DNA from: Anaerobacillus alkaliphilus
GTDB taxonomy: Bacteria; Bacillota; Bacilli; Bacillales; Anaerobacillaceae
DNA: 64,000 nucleotides
NCBI RefSeq assembly: GCF_004116265.1
Contig: NZ_QOUX01000026.1
Location: 1-64,000, forward strand
Direction of reading: 5' to 3'
In this document: piece by piece, positions 17,337-26,780 of the stretch
Numbering within the stretch: position 1 is the stretch's first letter
Layout: the number at the start of each line of letters is the position of its first letter
Position numbers and translations under genes: made by a program
Notes under the pieces: generated by a model
Database searches by the model: none
What the model saw: the letters and a program-made list of their open reading frames with translations, nothing else
What the model was told of the DNA's origin: nothing

Positions 17337-19874
17337 CTACTTCCCCTCCTCAAACTCAAGCCTGAACGTCGCAATCTCTCGCGGCGCCAATCGGTAGTCA
17401 GACTCCACTTCCTCACCGTTCAACTTCACCTTCGTTACCTTCTGAACCCCACGTAACTTAAACTCCTCATCCTCATCAGTCGGATTCCATAGTCTGAGAA
17501 AAATAGCATTGCCAACCCGTCTAAGTGAACTCCATTGTAATCGCTCATTGTCGATCTCGACCATTCGTTCATTGGCCGTAGCCAGCTGACTACCGCGAAC
17601 AAATTTTGGCGGAACACGGAACTGATGCGCTCTTGTTGCTAGCTCGCCATTGGTTTCATTGGCAATCGAAATCGCGTAGGTAAAGCTATAAGTGCCAAGG
17701 CATTGTCCTTCCGGAGTCGCCATATGTGGACCAGCCCCGCCACCTCTCGTACGCAAGTCGTCACGCGATAACCAACCAACACTTCGAATCACAGTAACAT
17801 CTAAACTGTCATCGACAATCTGGTATTCTTGCAGTCCACGATGAATAAATGCTAACTCTTCAACTCGTACAAACGATAAACTTGGCTCAACAACGACAGG
17901 AACCTCCTTTTGCTTCGGTGCGTCAAACTGTTCTTCTTTTATCGCAGGTCGCTCGACCACATCAAAGGCAGAGTCGCTATAGGTTTTTGTAATTTCAGAA
18001 CCTATTGGAAACTTCACGCGCAAGCGCTGGTCTTGCGCGTGATTTTCCACAGAAATCGTAACATTCGCTTGAGGATTGTTCGCAGTCACCTGTAGCGATA
18101 CATCAATTCTATTTTTAACAAGAGTAGTAGAAGGGCCTGTGCGCTCTTCATTTAATCCACTAGGAAGCTCTAACTCTAATTGATAGGTTAGTAGCTCGAC
18201 ACCGGCAGCTTTTTGAACAAGCGGTCTACTCGCCAAACGAGCAACGGAAACCAAATCATTGACCGGTGGCGAATAATTGTATTCATCACCAGCATCTAAC
18301 GAGCTATAAAACTGCTGCAAACCATGATAGGTTTTTCCTGTTTCCTTGTTCGTCATTGTCAGCGTTCCATCTTGCTCAAGCTGGATCAATAGACATTCAT
18401 TTTCAATCAAGGAATCTTTAACTTTAGTAAACACATTCGCAGTTCCTTCAACCACTTCAAAAGACGTTAACGAAGTCGCTGCAAGCTTGGCTTGAAACCC
18501 TATCGTCATAAAGGTGCCATCGCGAAACTCTGGAAAGCCATCAAGCGGCGATTCAAAATAACGGCCCTGCTCAGTTGCAAGAATGGTAGGTTGATAAATG
18601 TTGCCATCACGATCCTTTAACTGGAAACTTTCAACACTCTTCTCTAACCAAATCGTCCCTTGCACCCAGCCCGAAAAAAAGCGAGGGTGTGGGTTAAATA
18701 CAGTAAACACAGAGTCATCACGAAACGGCTTCCAAGCACCTGTACCCGAAATCGTAGGATCAACAATTCCTGCGTTCGTTAACGCCTCTGTTTGCAGAGA
18801 CGCCAAGCGTTGCTCAAGCTTCATCGTTCGTGTTTCCATTTCACGGTGAACCTCGTCAACGCTACAGCCACAAATGCTATCGTGCGGATGATTTTTGATC
18901 AGAAGCTTCCACGTGTTTTCTAGATAACGGTCAGGATGATCTTCGGCTTTTGTCGTTAACGCTAATAACGGCTCGGTATAACCCGTTAGTTCATCTTCCA
19001 TTCGTTGATTTTGTTCTTTTAAATACGTCCTTGTTGAAAGGACATTAGGTAAAATATAGGCTTTTGCATTGGAACGCATTTCACCTACATGAGTAGGAAG
19101 ATCGTTCCCCGCCTCTCTTTGTAGCTCTCTAATGAAATTCTCATAGGTACTTTCGATAAACTCGACATCTGCAATATCCAACTCTGATATTTGCGCTGTC
19201 TTATTTCCGTATTGCGGCATCAGGTGATCACCACCGTTCGTCAGTAATAGCTGAGACGTTGTCGCATACGGCTTAATTTTTTCAACATAGTTAGTCAATG
19301 CTTCTGTTGGATTTTCGCTATCTAACAAAGGCTGATAATAGCCTTCTGGTAAAAACACAGTAAATACCTTTGAACCGTTTGGCGCCTGCCAATACAGTTC
19401 TGACTGATTAGAATCTAAGCCGCGCCAAAGCACGGCATTATCAATTCCAAATTGCGTTAATAGCTGTGGCATTTGACTGATATGACCGAACGTATCAGGC
19501 AAATACCCAACCTTTTGCGACTTTCCATACTGTTCCGTTTGTTTCAAACCGATTTCAAGGTTACGAACGAGTGACTCACCACTGACTAAAAATTCGTCAG
19601 CCAGTACGTACCATGGACCGATAATGATTTTTTCAGACTGAATCAGTGATTGCACACGTTCAGCCATGCTCGGTTCACAAACCTCTAAGTAATCCTCTAA
19701 AGCTGCCATTTGCCCATCAAGAACAAATTGTTTAATCTCGCCGTTTTCTAATCCAGTCACAATTCGTTTCATTACTTGAACGAGACGATGGCGGAATACT
19801 TCAAAAGGAAAATACCATTCCCGATCCCAGTGCGTCTGAAAAACAATATGACATGTAAAACGTTTTTCGGTCAT
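17337..19874 (-). CDS. Alpha-mannosidase, glycoside hydrolase family 38
   Basis: GH38 enzymes release terminal alpha-linked mannose (or modified mannose) from glycans by a retaining mechanism with a zinc ion. The 845-residue protein has HWDREW at 15-20 (zinc ligands), WYVLADEFLVSGESL near 100, the nucleophile Asp in LPDTFGH near 125 and the zinc ligands in HPHDSICG near 328. The long beta-rich C-terminal domain is of normal size. No signal peptide is present, so it acts on imported oligosaccharide. The ATG overlaps the stop of the permease gene as ATGA. It resembles MngB-type enzymes that act on 2-O-glycerate-alpha-mannosides, so the true substrate is open. Confidence 0.92.
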   Translation of the reverse strand: MTEKRFTCHIVFQTHWDREWYFPFEVFRHRLVQVMKRIVTGLENGEIKQFVLDGQMAALEDYLEVCEPSMAERVQSLIQSEKIIIGPWYVLADEFLVSGESLVRNLEIGLKQTEQYGKSQKVGYLPDTFGHISQMPQLLTQFGIDNAVLWRGLDSNQSELYWQAPNGSKVFTVFLPEGYYQPLLDSENPTEALTNYVEKIKPYATTSQLLLTNGGDHLMPQYGNKTAQISELDIADVEFIESTYENFIRELQREAGNDLPTHVGEMRSNAKAYILPNVLSTRTYLKEQNQRMEDELTGYTEPLLALTTKAEDHPDRYLENTWKLLIKNHPHDSICGCSVDEVHREMETRTMKLEQRLASLQTEALTNAGIVDPTISGTGAWKPFRDDSVFTVFNPHPRFFSGWVQGTIWLEKSVESFQLKDRDGNIYQPTILATEQGRYFESPLDGFPEFRDGTFMTIGFQAKLAATSLTSFEVVEGTANVFTKVKDSLIENECLLIQLEQDGTLTMTNKETGKTYHGLQQFYSSLDAGDEYNYSPPVNDLVSVARLASRPLVQKAAGVELLTYQLELELPSGLNEERTGPSTTLVKNRIDVSLQVTANNPQANVTISVENHAQDQRLRVKFPIGSEITKTYSDSAFDVVERPAIKEEQFDAPKQKEVPVVVEPSLSFVRVEELAFIHRGLQEYQIVDDSLDVTVIRSVGWLSRDDLRTRGGGAGPHMATPEGQCLGTYSFTYAISIANETNGELATRAHQFRVPPKFVRGSQLATANERMVEIDNERLQWSSLRRVGNAIFLRLWNPTDEDEEFKLRGVQKVTKVKLNGEEVESDYRLAPREIATFRLEFEEGK

Positions 19875-20764
19875 CCTTTTACTGCCCCTTTCATCGCACC
19901 TTCAATGAAGTATCGTTGCGCAAAGATAAAGAAAATAATGATTGGTAAGACTGACAACACCGAACCTGCAGCGATATAACGCCAGTTTGACGTAAAGCTT
20001 CCTGCTAGTGCATTAACTCCTAGTGGTAATGTGTACATGCTCGTGTCGTTTAAGATAATCAGTGGCCATAAGAAGTCTCCCCACGCCATCATAAAGGTGA
20101 AGATGGCTAAAGTTACGGTTGCTGGTTTTACTAGAGGCATAAGGATTTGCCACCAAATTCGAAACGAGCTTGCTCCATCCATCCGTGCTGACTCGTCGAG
20201 CTCAAATGGGATTGTGATAAATGCTTGGCGCATCAGGAAAATTCCAAACGCTGTGGTTGCATGTGGCAAGACAAGTCCTGCATAGGTATTTTGTAAGCCA
20301 AGATTTAAGGCTAAAATGTAAATTGGGATCATTAATAATTGAAATGGGATCATCATTGTACTAATGATCAGGATAAACACAATGTTTTTCCCTTTAAACT
20401 GCATTCGCGCTAATGGATAAGCAGCCAATGAACAGAAGAGTATGTTCAGGAGAACCGTTAACACCGAAACAACGACACTATTAAACAAGTACTTCCAAAA
20501 CGGGAAAAACTCCATCACTGCCACATAGTTGCTTAAGGTTGGGTTTTCTGGGATAAACACAGGTGGATATTGAAATATATTTTCGCTACCTGATTTTAAT
20601 GAGGTAGATAAAAGCCATAAAAATGGACCGATCGTTATAAAGGCTATGAATAATAGAACTGCGTAAACTGCTATTTTTTTCATGATCTCTGTGCCACTCA
20701 ATTTTTTGCGTGGTTTGATGGGCATTGTCGTCTTTTGCTTGGATACTGTTTGTACTGGTTTCAT
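19871..20764 (-). CDS. Sugar ABC transporter permease (MalG type)
   Basis: This is an inner-membrane permease of 297 residues with six hydrophobic segments and the EAA loop ELDESARMDGASSFRIWWQI that docks the ATPase. It is the second permease of the importer with the gene upstream and the binding protein at 24511. No ATPase gene is in the operon; in Bacillaceae a shared ATPase such as MsmX commonly serves these importers. GGGGTGAGG lies before the ATG. Confidence 0.93.
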   Translation of the reverse strand: MKPVQTVSKQKTTMPIKPRKKLSGTEIMKKIAVYAVLLFIAFITIGPFLWLLSTSLKSGSENIFQYPPVFIPENPTLSNYVAVMEFFPFWKYLFNSVVVSVLTVLLNILFCSLAAYPLARMQFKGKNIVFILIISTMMIPFQLLMIPIYILALNLGLQNTYAGLVLPHATTAFGIFLMRQAFITIPFELDESARMDGASSFRIWWQILMPLVKPATVTLAIFTFMMAWGDFLWPLIILNDTSMYTLPLGVNALAGSFTSNWRYIAAGSVLSVLPIIIFFIFAQRYFIEGAMKGAVKG

Positions 20765-20771
20765 CTTCGCC

Positions 20772-21647
20772 TCACCCCTTCACCGCATCTTCTTTTTTAC
20801 TCATAAATTTAATATTTATAATAGAAAGAACTAGTGTAATTAAGAATAAAACTACCCCAGCTGCACTCGCATAACCCATTTGCAGCTTTTCAAATGCTTC
20901 TTGGTAAATGTAGAACACAAGTGTTTTTGAGCTATTCAGTGGTCCTCCACCCGTCATCACGTAAATCTCTTCAAATACTTTCATCGCTGAAATTGAAGAC
21001 ATTATTGTCACAATCATAATGGAAGGCATCAGCAATGGAATTGTAATATGAATAATCTGCTTCCATTTGTTAGCGCCATCAATTTTCGCTGCTTCATAAA
21101 GGTGAGACGGGATTGACTGAAGTCCGGCTAAGTAAATCACCATGTAATAGCCTAAACCTTTCCAAACCGTTACCGCCATAACGGCGAAAATTGAAGTCGA
21201 TGTTGAGGTGAGCCAGTAGACAGGTTCTTTAATAATTCCTGCAGACTCTAGTAGATAATTCAGTACACCGGTATCAGCGTAGACCCACTTCCACATAATT
21301 CCGACTACAACCATTGACGTAACAACAGGTACGTAGTAAGCCGAGCGGAAAAAAGAAATTCCCTTTAGTGGCTGATTTACCAATATTGCTATGAAAATAG
21401 GAATAATAACAAGTGCAGGAACAACAAAAATTAAATATAGAAACGTTTGACCTAATACCTTCCAAAATAAATCATCACCAAATAGTTTTTTATAGTTATC
21501 AACGCCAACAAAGTTAGCCTCTTGGATCATATTGTAGTCTGTGAAGCTTAACCAAATCGCTTGGAGCATTGGATAAAAGATAAATGCTCCTAAAATGATA
21601 CACCCTGGTAATAAAAACAAAAATGGTGTAAACGGACTTCTGCGCAT
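20772..21647 (-). CDS. Sugar ABC transporter permease (MalF type)
   Basis: This is an inner-membrane permease of 291 residues with six hydrophobic segments and the docking loop LYEAAKIDGANKWKQI. It pairs with the MalG-type protein directly downstream. GGAGGGAAC lies 6-8 nt before the ATG. Only 1 bp separates it from the ROK kinase gene upstream, so translation is probably linked. Likely cargo is a mannose- or ManNAc-containing oligosaccharide, judged from the operon content. Confidence 0.93.
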   Translation of the reverse strand: MRRSPFTPFLFLLPGCIILGAFIFYPMLQAIWLSFTDYNMIQEANFVGVDNYKKLFGDDLFWKVLGQTFLYLIFVVPALVIIPIFIAILVNQPLKGISFFRSAYYVPVVTSMVVVGIMWKWVYADTGVLNYLLESAGIIKEPVYWLTSTSTSIFAVMAVTVWKGLGYYMVIYLAGLQSIPSHLYEAAKIDGANKWKQIIHITIPLLMPSIMIVTIMSSISAMKVFEEIYVMTGGGPLNSSKTLVFYIYQEAFEKLQMGYASAAGVVLFLITLVLSIINIKFMSKKEDAVKG

Positions 21648-21648
21648 C

Positions 21649-22560
21649 TTAGTTCCCTCCTTCTTTCACATGGTCGAACGCGAGCTTAGCAGCTCCCAAC
21701 ATCCCTGCATCATTACCTAGCTCGGCAGGGAAAACTTGCAAATGAACGTGATAGTTTACTAGTTTATCGAGAAGCAACTGCCACCAAATCTCTTTAGAGT
21801 CAATGACCCCACCACCAATAATGACTGCCGTTGGATCAAACGTTATTGAAACATTATAGATGGCTAGTGCGAGGTGATCGATATAGGTATCGATGATCGG
21901 GGCAAGTTGGAGATCACCAGAGGCGTACTCCTCAAAGATTTCTTTTCCGTGTAGATAGGTACGATTTGTTGCTTTGTTAGTCATCGTCACGAGGGCTGTT
22001 CCTGAAAGGTATTGTTCTAGACAGCCTTTCATCCCACAATTACAGGGGCGCCCATTCGGAATAAAGATCACATGTCCCCATTCGCCCCCTTGGTAATGAC
22101 CACCATTGATAATTTGTTTATGTAGTGAGTTCGCACCGCCAACACCTGTGCCAAGTGTTAGCATCGTTACCGATGTGAGGGTATCGTCATTGGCAACAGC
22201 TCCTTGCCATAACTCACCAAGTAAAGCGGCGTTCGCGTCATTTTCCACAACTACTGGTAGCTGATAGCTCTTTTCAAGCTCTTGTTTTAAGTTCACACCC
22301 TGCCAACCAGGTAGGTTAGCTGTCGCATAGACGACTTCACCTGTGTGGACGTTTATTCTTCCAGCCGAGCCAATCCCAATGGCGACTATGTCAGCAGAGA
22401 GGAGACGGTCAATAACTGAGTATATACAGCTTAAGATACCCTCTCTTCCTTTTGAAACGTCTGTCGCTATCCTTTGAGATGTAAGTACCTCACCTGTTTC
22501 TGTAATGACACTTCCCTTTACCCCCGTACCACCCACATCAATACCAATTACCTTCTTCAT
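21649..22560 (-). CDS. ROK-family kinase, probably for GlcNAc or ManNAc
   Basis: This 303-residue kinase has the ATP loop GIDVGGTGVKG at 5-15, catalytic Asp in VENDANAALLG, EWGHVIF and an intact zinc motif CNCGMKGCLE near 175. It therefore differs from the second ROK protein of the operon, which lacks the motif. With NanE encoded two genes upstream, phosphorylation of free ManNAc at position 6 is the likely role, though glucose or GlcNAc cannot be excluded. AGGAGG lies 6 nt before the ATG. Confidence 0.9.
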   Translation of the reverse strand: MKKVIGIDVGGTGVKGSVITETGEVLTSQRIATDVSKGREGILSCIYSVIDRLLSADIVAIGIGSAGRINVHTGEVVYATANLPGWQGVNLKQELEKSYQLPVVVENDANAALLGELWQGAVANDDTLTSVTMLTLGTGVGGANSLHKQIINGGHYQGGEWGHVIFIPNGRPCNCGMKGCLEQYLSGTALVTMTNKATNRTYLHGKEIFEEYASGDLQLAPIIDTYIDHLALAIYNVSITFDPTAVIIGGGVIDSKEIWWQLLLDKLVNYHVHLQVFPAELGNDAGMLGAAKLAFDHVKEGGN

Positions 22561-22576
22561 GCGATCCTCCTGTAAC

Positions 22577-22589
22577 GGGGTCAGACCCC
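22577..22589. repeat. GGGGTCAGACCCC palindrome
   Basis: GGGGTCAGACCCC is a near-perfect palindrome in the 79-bp gap between the RpiR regulator and the ROK kinase. It is the longest gap between the permease-ROK block and the regulator. It may be a member of another short dispersed palindrome family or an mRNA hairpin inside the operon. Confidence 0.35.
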
Positions 22590-22639
22590 CAGTGTGTTAG
22601 TGTGCTAAAGCATGTAACTGTCTATCCCGATACACAACA

Positions 22640-23500
22640 TTAATAAATTTTTCCGACTACTGCTTGAGCTGTTTTTTGTTTCATATCAAGGGAGAAGTTC
22701 TTATCTCTTAGAGCGAGGCCAGTACATAAGATATCAATGATAAATAACTGAGAAATTTTTGCTGCAAGTGAACCGCCTTCTAACGGTGACTCTTTGCCTC
22801 CACTAATTAAAACGAAATCAGCTGTTTTTGTAATGGGTGATCGAGCATAAAACGTAATCGCCACAACCGTCGCACCGTTTTCTTTTGCTAACTCAAGCGC
22901 ATCGATCGTGTCTTTTGTGCTTCCTGACACACTCATTCCGACAACGATATCACCGTGGCCTAACGTCGCAGCTGTCATCGCTTGAATATGCGGATCAATA
23001 ATCGCATCAACCCTACGACCAATTCGTAAAAAACGATTTTTGGCATCTAACGCCGTAATCCCTGAAGTTCCCACCCCAAAGAAATGGACCGATTTAGCTT
23101 GATCTAATAATTGAATAATTTTTTCCAAGACTGCTTCATCTAGAAAATTAATCGTCTCATCGATGGCATTTTTCGTATATTGTGCGATCGACATTGGTAA
23201 GCTCGTCGGCTTTCCATTGCCGTTTTCATCTTCCTGTGACGTTACTGTTAAATCTTTGGCAATCGCTAGTTTAAACTCTTGATAGCCTTTCAAGCCAATT
23301 TTTCGACAAAAACGTAAAACTGTTGCATCTCCTACTTCAGCAGCATCTGCCAAATCTGTTACGGAGTAATAGATCACTTTTTCCATCTGTTGCAAAACGA
23401 TGCTTGCAACCTTTTGTTCCGACTTTGTTAAAGACGGATAATAGCTACTAATCATACCGGCTAATTTACTATTGGATTGCGGCACTTGAATATCTGTCAT
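22640..23500 (-). CDS. MurR/RpiR family transcriptional regulator
   Basis: The 286-residue protein has an N-terminal helix-turn-helix (YSVTDLADAAEVGDATVLRFCRK split over about 41-63) and a C-terminal SIS domain (about 125-260, with HFFGVGTSGIT and VGMSVSGSTKDT) that binds a phosphosugar. Such proteins govern amino-sugar and sialic-acid genes; a ManNAc-6-P or GlcNAc-6-P effector is likely here. The ATG follows GAAGGGTG, which overlaps the nanE stop. It is inside the operon, so it would regulate its own level. Confidence 0.9.
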   Translation of the reverse strand: MTDIQVPQSNSKLAGMISSYYPSLTKSEQKVASIVLQQMEKVIYYSVTDLADAAEVGDATVLRFCRKIGLKGYQEFKLAIAKDLTVTSQEDENGNGKPTSLPMSIAQYTKNAIDETINFLDEAVLEKIIQLLDQAKSVHFFGVGTSGITALDAKNRFLRIGRRVDAIIDPHIQAMTAATLGHGDIVVGMSVSGSTKDTIDALELAKENGATVVAITFYARSPITKTADFVLISGGKESPLEGGSLAAKISQLFIIDILCTGLALRDKNFSLDMKQKTAQAVVGKIY

Positions 23501-23501
23501 G

Positions 23502-24218
23502 TTACACCCTTCTCTCTACCTTCGTGATCATTTTTACGAAGCTTTCAGTAATAAGCTGCGGCCTTGTAATCGCTGAACCAACGACAACTGCATAAGCACC
23601 TTTTTCTAACGCTATCCTCGCTTGTTCAGGGGTCGAAATGCGCCCTTCAGCAATCACAGGAATTTTCAATTCTCGCGTCAATTCTTCGATCAGTTCAAAG
23701 TCAGGACCTTCTAGCTGTCTTGAGTATGTCGTGTACCCTGACAATGTTGTTGAGACACAGTCAGCGCCAAGCTTTGCTGCTAGTTTCCCTTCCTCAAGTG
23801 TTGAAATGTCAGCCATTACTAATTGACCTTGACTCTTCAAATATCGAATGAGAGTTTCTAATGACTCTCCATTCGGACGATCTTGAAAGGTTGCATCTAA
23901 AGCTACTACTGTCACACCAACTTCAAGCAACTCATCTACTTCTTTCTTCGTTGCTGTTATATATACGTCACTATTAAGATAATCCCTTTTTACTAATCCT
24001 ACAATCGGTAAATCTACTTCTTGTTTAATTGCAGCGATGTCATCTGCCCCATTTGCCCTAATTGCGACAGCACCACCAACGGCAGCTGCACGTGCCATTT
24101 TTGCCATTATCTCAGAACCATAAAGCGGCTCATTTTCCAAGGCCTGCGAAGAAACAATTAGCTTCCCCTTTATCTTTTGAAAAAAATCAGCTCCACTTTT
24201 CAAATAAAGCACCACCAT
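23502..24218 (-). CDS. nanE: N-acetylmannosamine-6-phosphate 2-epimerase
   Basis: NanE interconverts ManNAc-6-phosphate and GlcNAc-6-phosphate. The TIM-barrel product shows KGKLIVSSQALENEPLYG, VGLVKRDY, ALDATFQDRPNG with the catalytic Lys/Asp region, and AEGRISTPEQA. The ATG at 24218 is poorly placed behind AGGA; a TTG five codons later, behind GGTGG, would give an N-terminus of more usual length. No sialic acid lyase (nanA) is nearby, so ManNAc rather than sialic acid is the probable starting sugar. It is the second gene of the operon after the binding-protein gene. Confidence 0.92.
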   Translation of the reverse strand: MVVLYLKSGADFFQKIKGKLIVSSQALENEPLYGSEIMAKMARAAAVGGAVAIRANGADDIAAIKQEVDLPIVGLVKRDYLNSDVYITATKKEVDELLEVGVTVVALDATFQDRPNGESLETLIRYLKSQGQLVMADISTLEEGKLAAKLGADCVSTTLSGYTTYSRQLEGPDFELIEELTRELKIPVIAEGRISTPEQARIALEKGAYAVVVGSAITRPQLITESFVKMITKVERRV

Positions 24219-24243
24219 TCCTATTTATACCAACCAATTTTCG

Positions 24244-24304
24244 CTATTTTCGTAAAAACATTGTTACGGCAACAATAAAACCAACAATTTTTATCCGAAA
24301 ATAG
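24244..24304. promoter_or_regulatory. Possible operator pair before nanE
   Basis: CTATTTTCG at 24244-24252 and its inverse CGAAAATAG at 24296-24304 lie 52 bp apart, about five helical turns. Between them is a further inverted repeat, TTGTT...AACAA, at 24261-24275. The RpiR-type regulator encoded in the operon is the obvious candidate to bind here, but nothing in the sequence proves it. Confidence 0.35.
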
Positions 24305-24314
24305 TACTTTGTAA

Positions 24315-24392
24315 GAAAAACTAAGGCTTACCATCAGTTCTTACCTTCATTAAGATCTTTTTAGAAGGGCGTCCTCCAGGCAAGCCTTAATT
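24315..24392 (-). terminator. Long-loop terminator or leader structure before nanE
   Basis: AAGGCTT and AAGCCTT pair across about 52 nt on the minus strand and are followed by a T run. This could separate the highly expressed binding-protein gene from the rest of the operon, or act as a regulated attenuator. Confidence 0.45.
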
Positions 24393-24473
24393 TTTCTTGT
24401 TACATAAACTTTGTAAAGATGCATGCCAAACCTTTTGCATTCAGTACGAAATCAGACTTTTTAAGAGAAAGGA

Positions 24474-24497
24474 GAAAGGGGGAGAACCCCTTTCCCC
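24474..24497 (-). other. Hairpin behind the binding-protein gene
   Basis: AAAGGGGG and CCCCTTTC form a strong stem starting 14 bp after the stop codon, with no T run. Such hairpins often stabilise the mRNA of the abundant binding protein relative to downstream genes. Confidence 0.55.
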
Positions 24498-24510
24498 TAT
24501 CCTGCTATGC

Positions 24511-25854
24511 TTATTTAGATAAGATACTATTCCATTTCTCTTCTGCTTGCTTCACAGCTTCTTCAGCTGTCATTTGTCCAAGCATTGCAGCATGTAATGC
24601 TTCGTTCATAGCTCTACGTAGATCTTCGAAGTTAGCCATTGGAGGTATTAACACTTCACTATCACGTAATTGGCTAGCAGAAACTAAACGCGCTTTATCA
24701 ATTGGAGTTGGATCTGCAGGAAGCTCGTTAAAGAACGGGTCATCTAATGCAGTTTCAATTGACGGTAAGATCGGAACAATCTTGTCGAATGTTACTTGGT
24801 TCTCAGCATTTGTGATAAATAATGAGAATAGAACTGCTTCTTCTTGGTGTTCACTTTGCTTAGGTACAACTAAGTTCATAGCTGCTGTATTTTTCTTGCC
24901 AGTTTTACCTGTGATTTGTGTTGAAGTTTTTGTCGCTTCTAAAATATCAGGAGCATTTTCAGCAACGATATTTAAGAATTGTGGACCAGAAGCTAAGATT
25001 GCGATTTGACCTGCTTGATACATATCAACTGCTTTCCCATGACCTTCAGTTAAAACTTCACGTGGAATTAAAGCGTTTGTATAAAGATCAACATAATATT
25101 GGAATGCTGCAATACCGTCTGGCGTATTGAACATTGCTTTTGTTTGATCAGCGTTCGTTAATTCTACACCTTTCATCACAAGCGCTTCAAGGAAGTGACT
25201 TCCGTCTAACGCTGGGAAGAACGCAAATTTACCTGTATTTTCTTTAATTGCTTTTGCAACTTCTGCTAACTCGTCAAACGTTTTTGGAGCTTTTTCAGGA
25301 TCTAAACCTGCTTCTTCAAACATTTTTGTATTGTACATTGTAACTTGTGAAGATAAGTACCAAGGAATACCGAATGTTTTTCCATCGAATTTGTTTGAGT
25401 TCCAAACTCCTTCAAAATATAATGAGCGGATGTCAGCAGGAACCATTTCATCCATGTTTACTAGAGCATCAAGTTCAGCAAGCTTAGAAGCGAACTGAGG
25501 GTTTAAGTTAGCTACGTCTGGAGCTGTTTTTGAAGCAACTGATGCAAGGATTTTTGTTTCCATGTCACCCCAAGGAACGTCTACCCATTTTACTGTAATA
25601 TGAGGGTTTTCAGATTCAAAATCAGCGATTACACCGTTAATGTAGTCATCAAATGTTGGTGACAATTGCATCGTCCAAAACTCGATTTCCACTGGATCTT
25701 TTGTTTCAACTACCTCTTCAGTAGGTGCTGGTTGTTCCGTGTTATTGTTCTCTGTTTCTTTTTCTGTGTTAGCATTGTCACTACTACAAGCAGCAGCAAA
25801 TACCATCAACATCATAACTGCCAATGCAAGCAAAAACTTTCTTGTCTTTAACAT
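24511..25854 (-). CDS. Sugar ABC transporter substrate-binding lipoprotein
   Basis: The 447-residue protein has a lipoprotein signal with lipobox FAAAC (Cys about 23) and a family 1 extracellular solute-binding fold, with VEIEFWTMQLSPTFD and the WYLSSQVTMYN segment. It would hold the glycan fragment outside the membrane and pass it to the two permeases encoded 3-5 kb downstream. It heads the operon, and the hairpin and long-loop structure behind it would give it higher expression than the rest. The acidic linker after the lipid Cys is normal. Confidence 0.92.
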   Translation of the reverse strand: MLKTRKFLLALAVMMLMVFAAACSSDNANTEKETENNNTEQPAPTEEVVETKDPVEIEFWTMQLSPTFDDYINGVIADFESENPHITVKWVDVPWGDMETKILASVASKTAPDVANLNPQFASKLAELDALVNMDEMVPADIRSLYFEGVWNSNKFDGKTFGIPWYLSSQVTMYNTKMFEEAGLDPEKAPKTFDELAEVAKAIKENTGKFAFFPALDGSHFLEALVMKGVELTNADQTKAMFNTPDGIAAFQYYVDLYTNALIPREVLTEGHGKAVDMYQAGQIAILASGPQFLNIVAENAPDILEATKTSTQITGKTGKKNTAAMNLVVPKQSEHQEEAVLFSLFITNAENQVTFDKIVPILPSIETALDDPFFNELPADPTPIDKARLVSASQLRDSEVLIPPMANFEDLRRAMNEALHAAMLGQMTAEEAVKQAEEKWNSILSK

Positions 25855-25913
25855 AGTCTTTCATCCTTCCCCTTTTTAAATTTTAAAATTTGTTTTATAC
25901 CCCAGCCAAGCGG

Positions 25914-26606
25914 CTAATTGTATAAAAAATATGATAAGGCTCTAGGTAAATCCTGTCGCCATACATCCCATAAATGATCTGTGTTATGCTCTATATATGT
26001 AACATTTGCACCTCGATTTGTAAGTAAGTCACTCATGAGGCGATTGTTAGATAAGATATGCAACGGTTCATTCGTGATTGGTGAGACAAAGCTGTCTTCC
26101 TTTTCACCTACCATTTGATAGATGCTCCATTTAGACATTAAGTTCTCTACCTGTTGAAAATTCTCATTTGTAAAAGCGGCAGATTGGAAAAGAAGATGTG
26201 TCCATAGATTTGGTTGTTTAGCAGCAATCGCTAAGTTCACCGCTCCTCCTAACGAGTCTCCGAGTAACCCTCGCTTTTGTATGCGCTTTCCTTGTGCCGA
26301 AAAATTTTTTTCAACTTCTGGTAGTAACTCTTGATAAAAAAACGATAGATACGCTTCGTGCTGATTTCCATTTGGATGGTAGTAGTCGTATCGTTCTTGT
26401 GATCTTCCTGGCGGGACCAAGATGATAGCTAACGCACGTTTGGCTGTTTCGTACTCTTGGAGAAGTTCTCCTATGCCACCAAGCTGTAAATAGTCATCAC
26501 CATCTTGAACGAATAGTAGATCTACTTCTTGTTGATCTCCACTCTGATAAAGTTCATAGCGTTGCTCTCGCTTCAACCATTCACTCCACAATCGTTTTGT
26601 TTCCAA
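25914..26606 (-). CDS. Putative esterase (alpha/beta hydrolase, esterase D-like)
   Basis: The 230-residue protein is of the YbbA/IroE-like putative esterase group. It shows ILVPPGRSQERYDYY, the nucleophile elbow GDSLGGAVN (Ser about 117) and a C-terminal His in HNTDHLWDVW. No signal peptide is seen. The start is a TTG at 26606, 8 nt behind AAGGGAG; the nearby ATG is in another frame. It lies 59 bp upstream of the binding-protein gene and may remove acyl groups from the imported glycan, which is inference from position. Confidence 0.8.
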   Translation of the reverse strand: METKRLWSEWLKREQRYELYQSGDQQEVDLLFVQDGDDYLQLGGIGELLQEYETAKRALAIILVPPGRSQERYDYYHPNGNQHEAYLSFFYQELLPEVEKNFSAQGKRIQKRGLLGDSLGGAVNLAIAAKQPNLWTHLLFQSAAFTNENFQQVENLMSKWSIYQMVGEKEDSFVSPITNEPLHILSNNRLMSDLLTNRGANVTYIEHNTDHLWDVWRQDLPRALSYFLYN

Positions 26607-26741
26607 GGAGCCATCTCCCTTTCCACTAGGCTATCTTTCTATAAGACTACTATAACACACATGGATATTTTTGTGAATACTTTCTCCAAAATTAATTTAT
26701 TTGATGAAATAATACTCCAAAATAGACAATTGATTAGAATA

Positions 26742-26772
26742 CTCCTGGAAGGGGTTTCCCCCTATCCAGGAG
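26742..26772 (-). terminator. Terminator of the GHL10 surface protein gene
   Basis: CTCCTGG and CCAGGAG with an inner GGGG/CCCC form a long stem 9 bp behind the stop codon. The T run after it is weak. Confidence 0.65.
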
Positions 26773-26780
26773 ATTATTTA

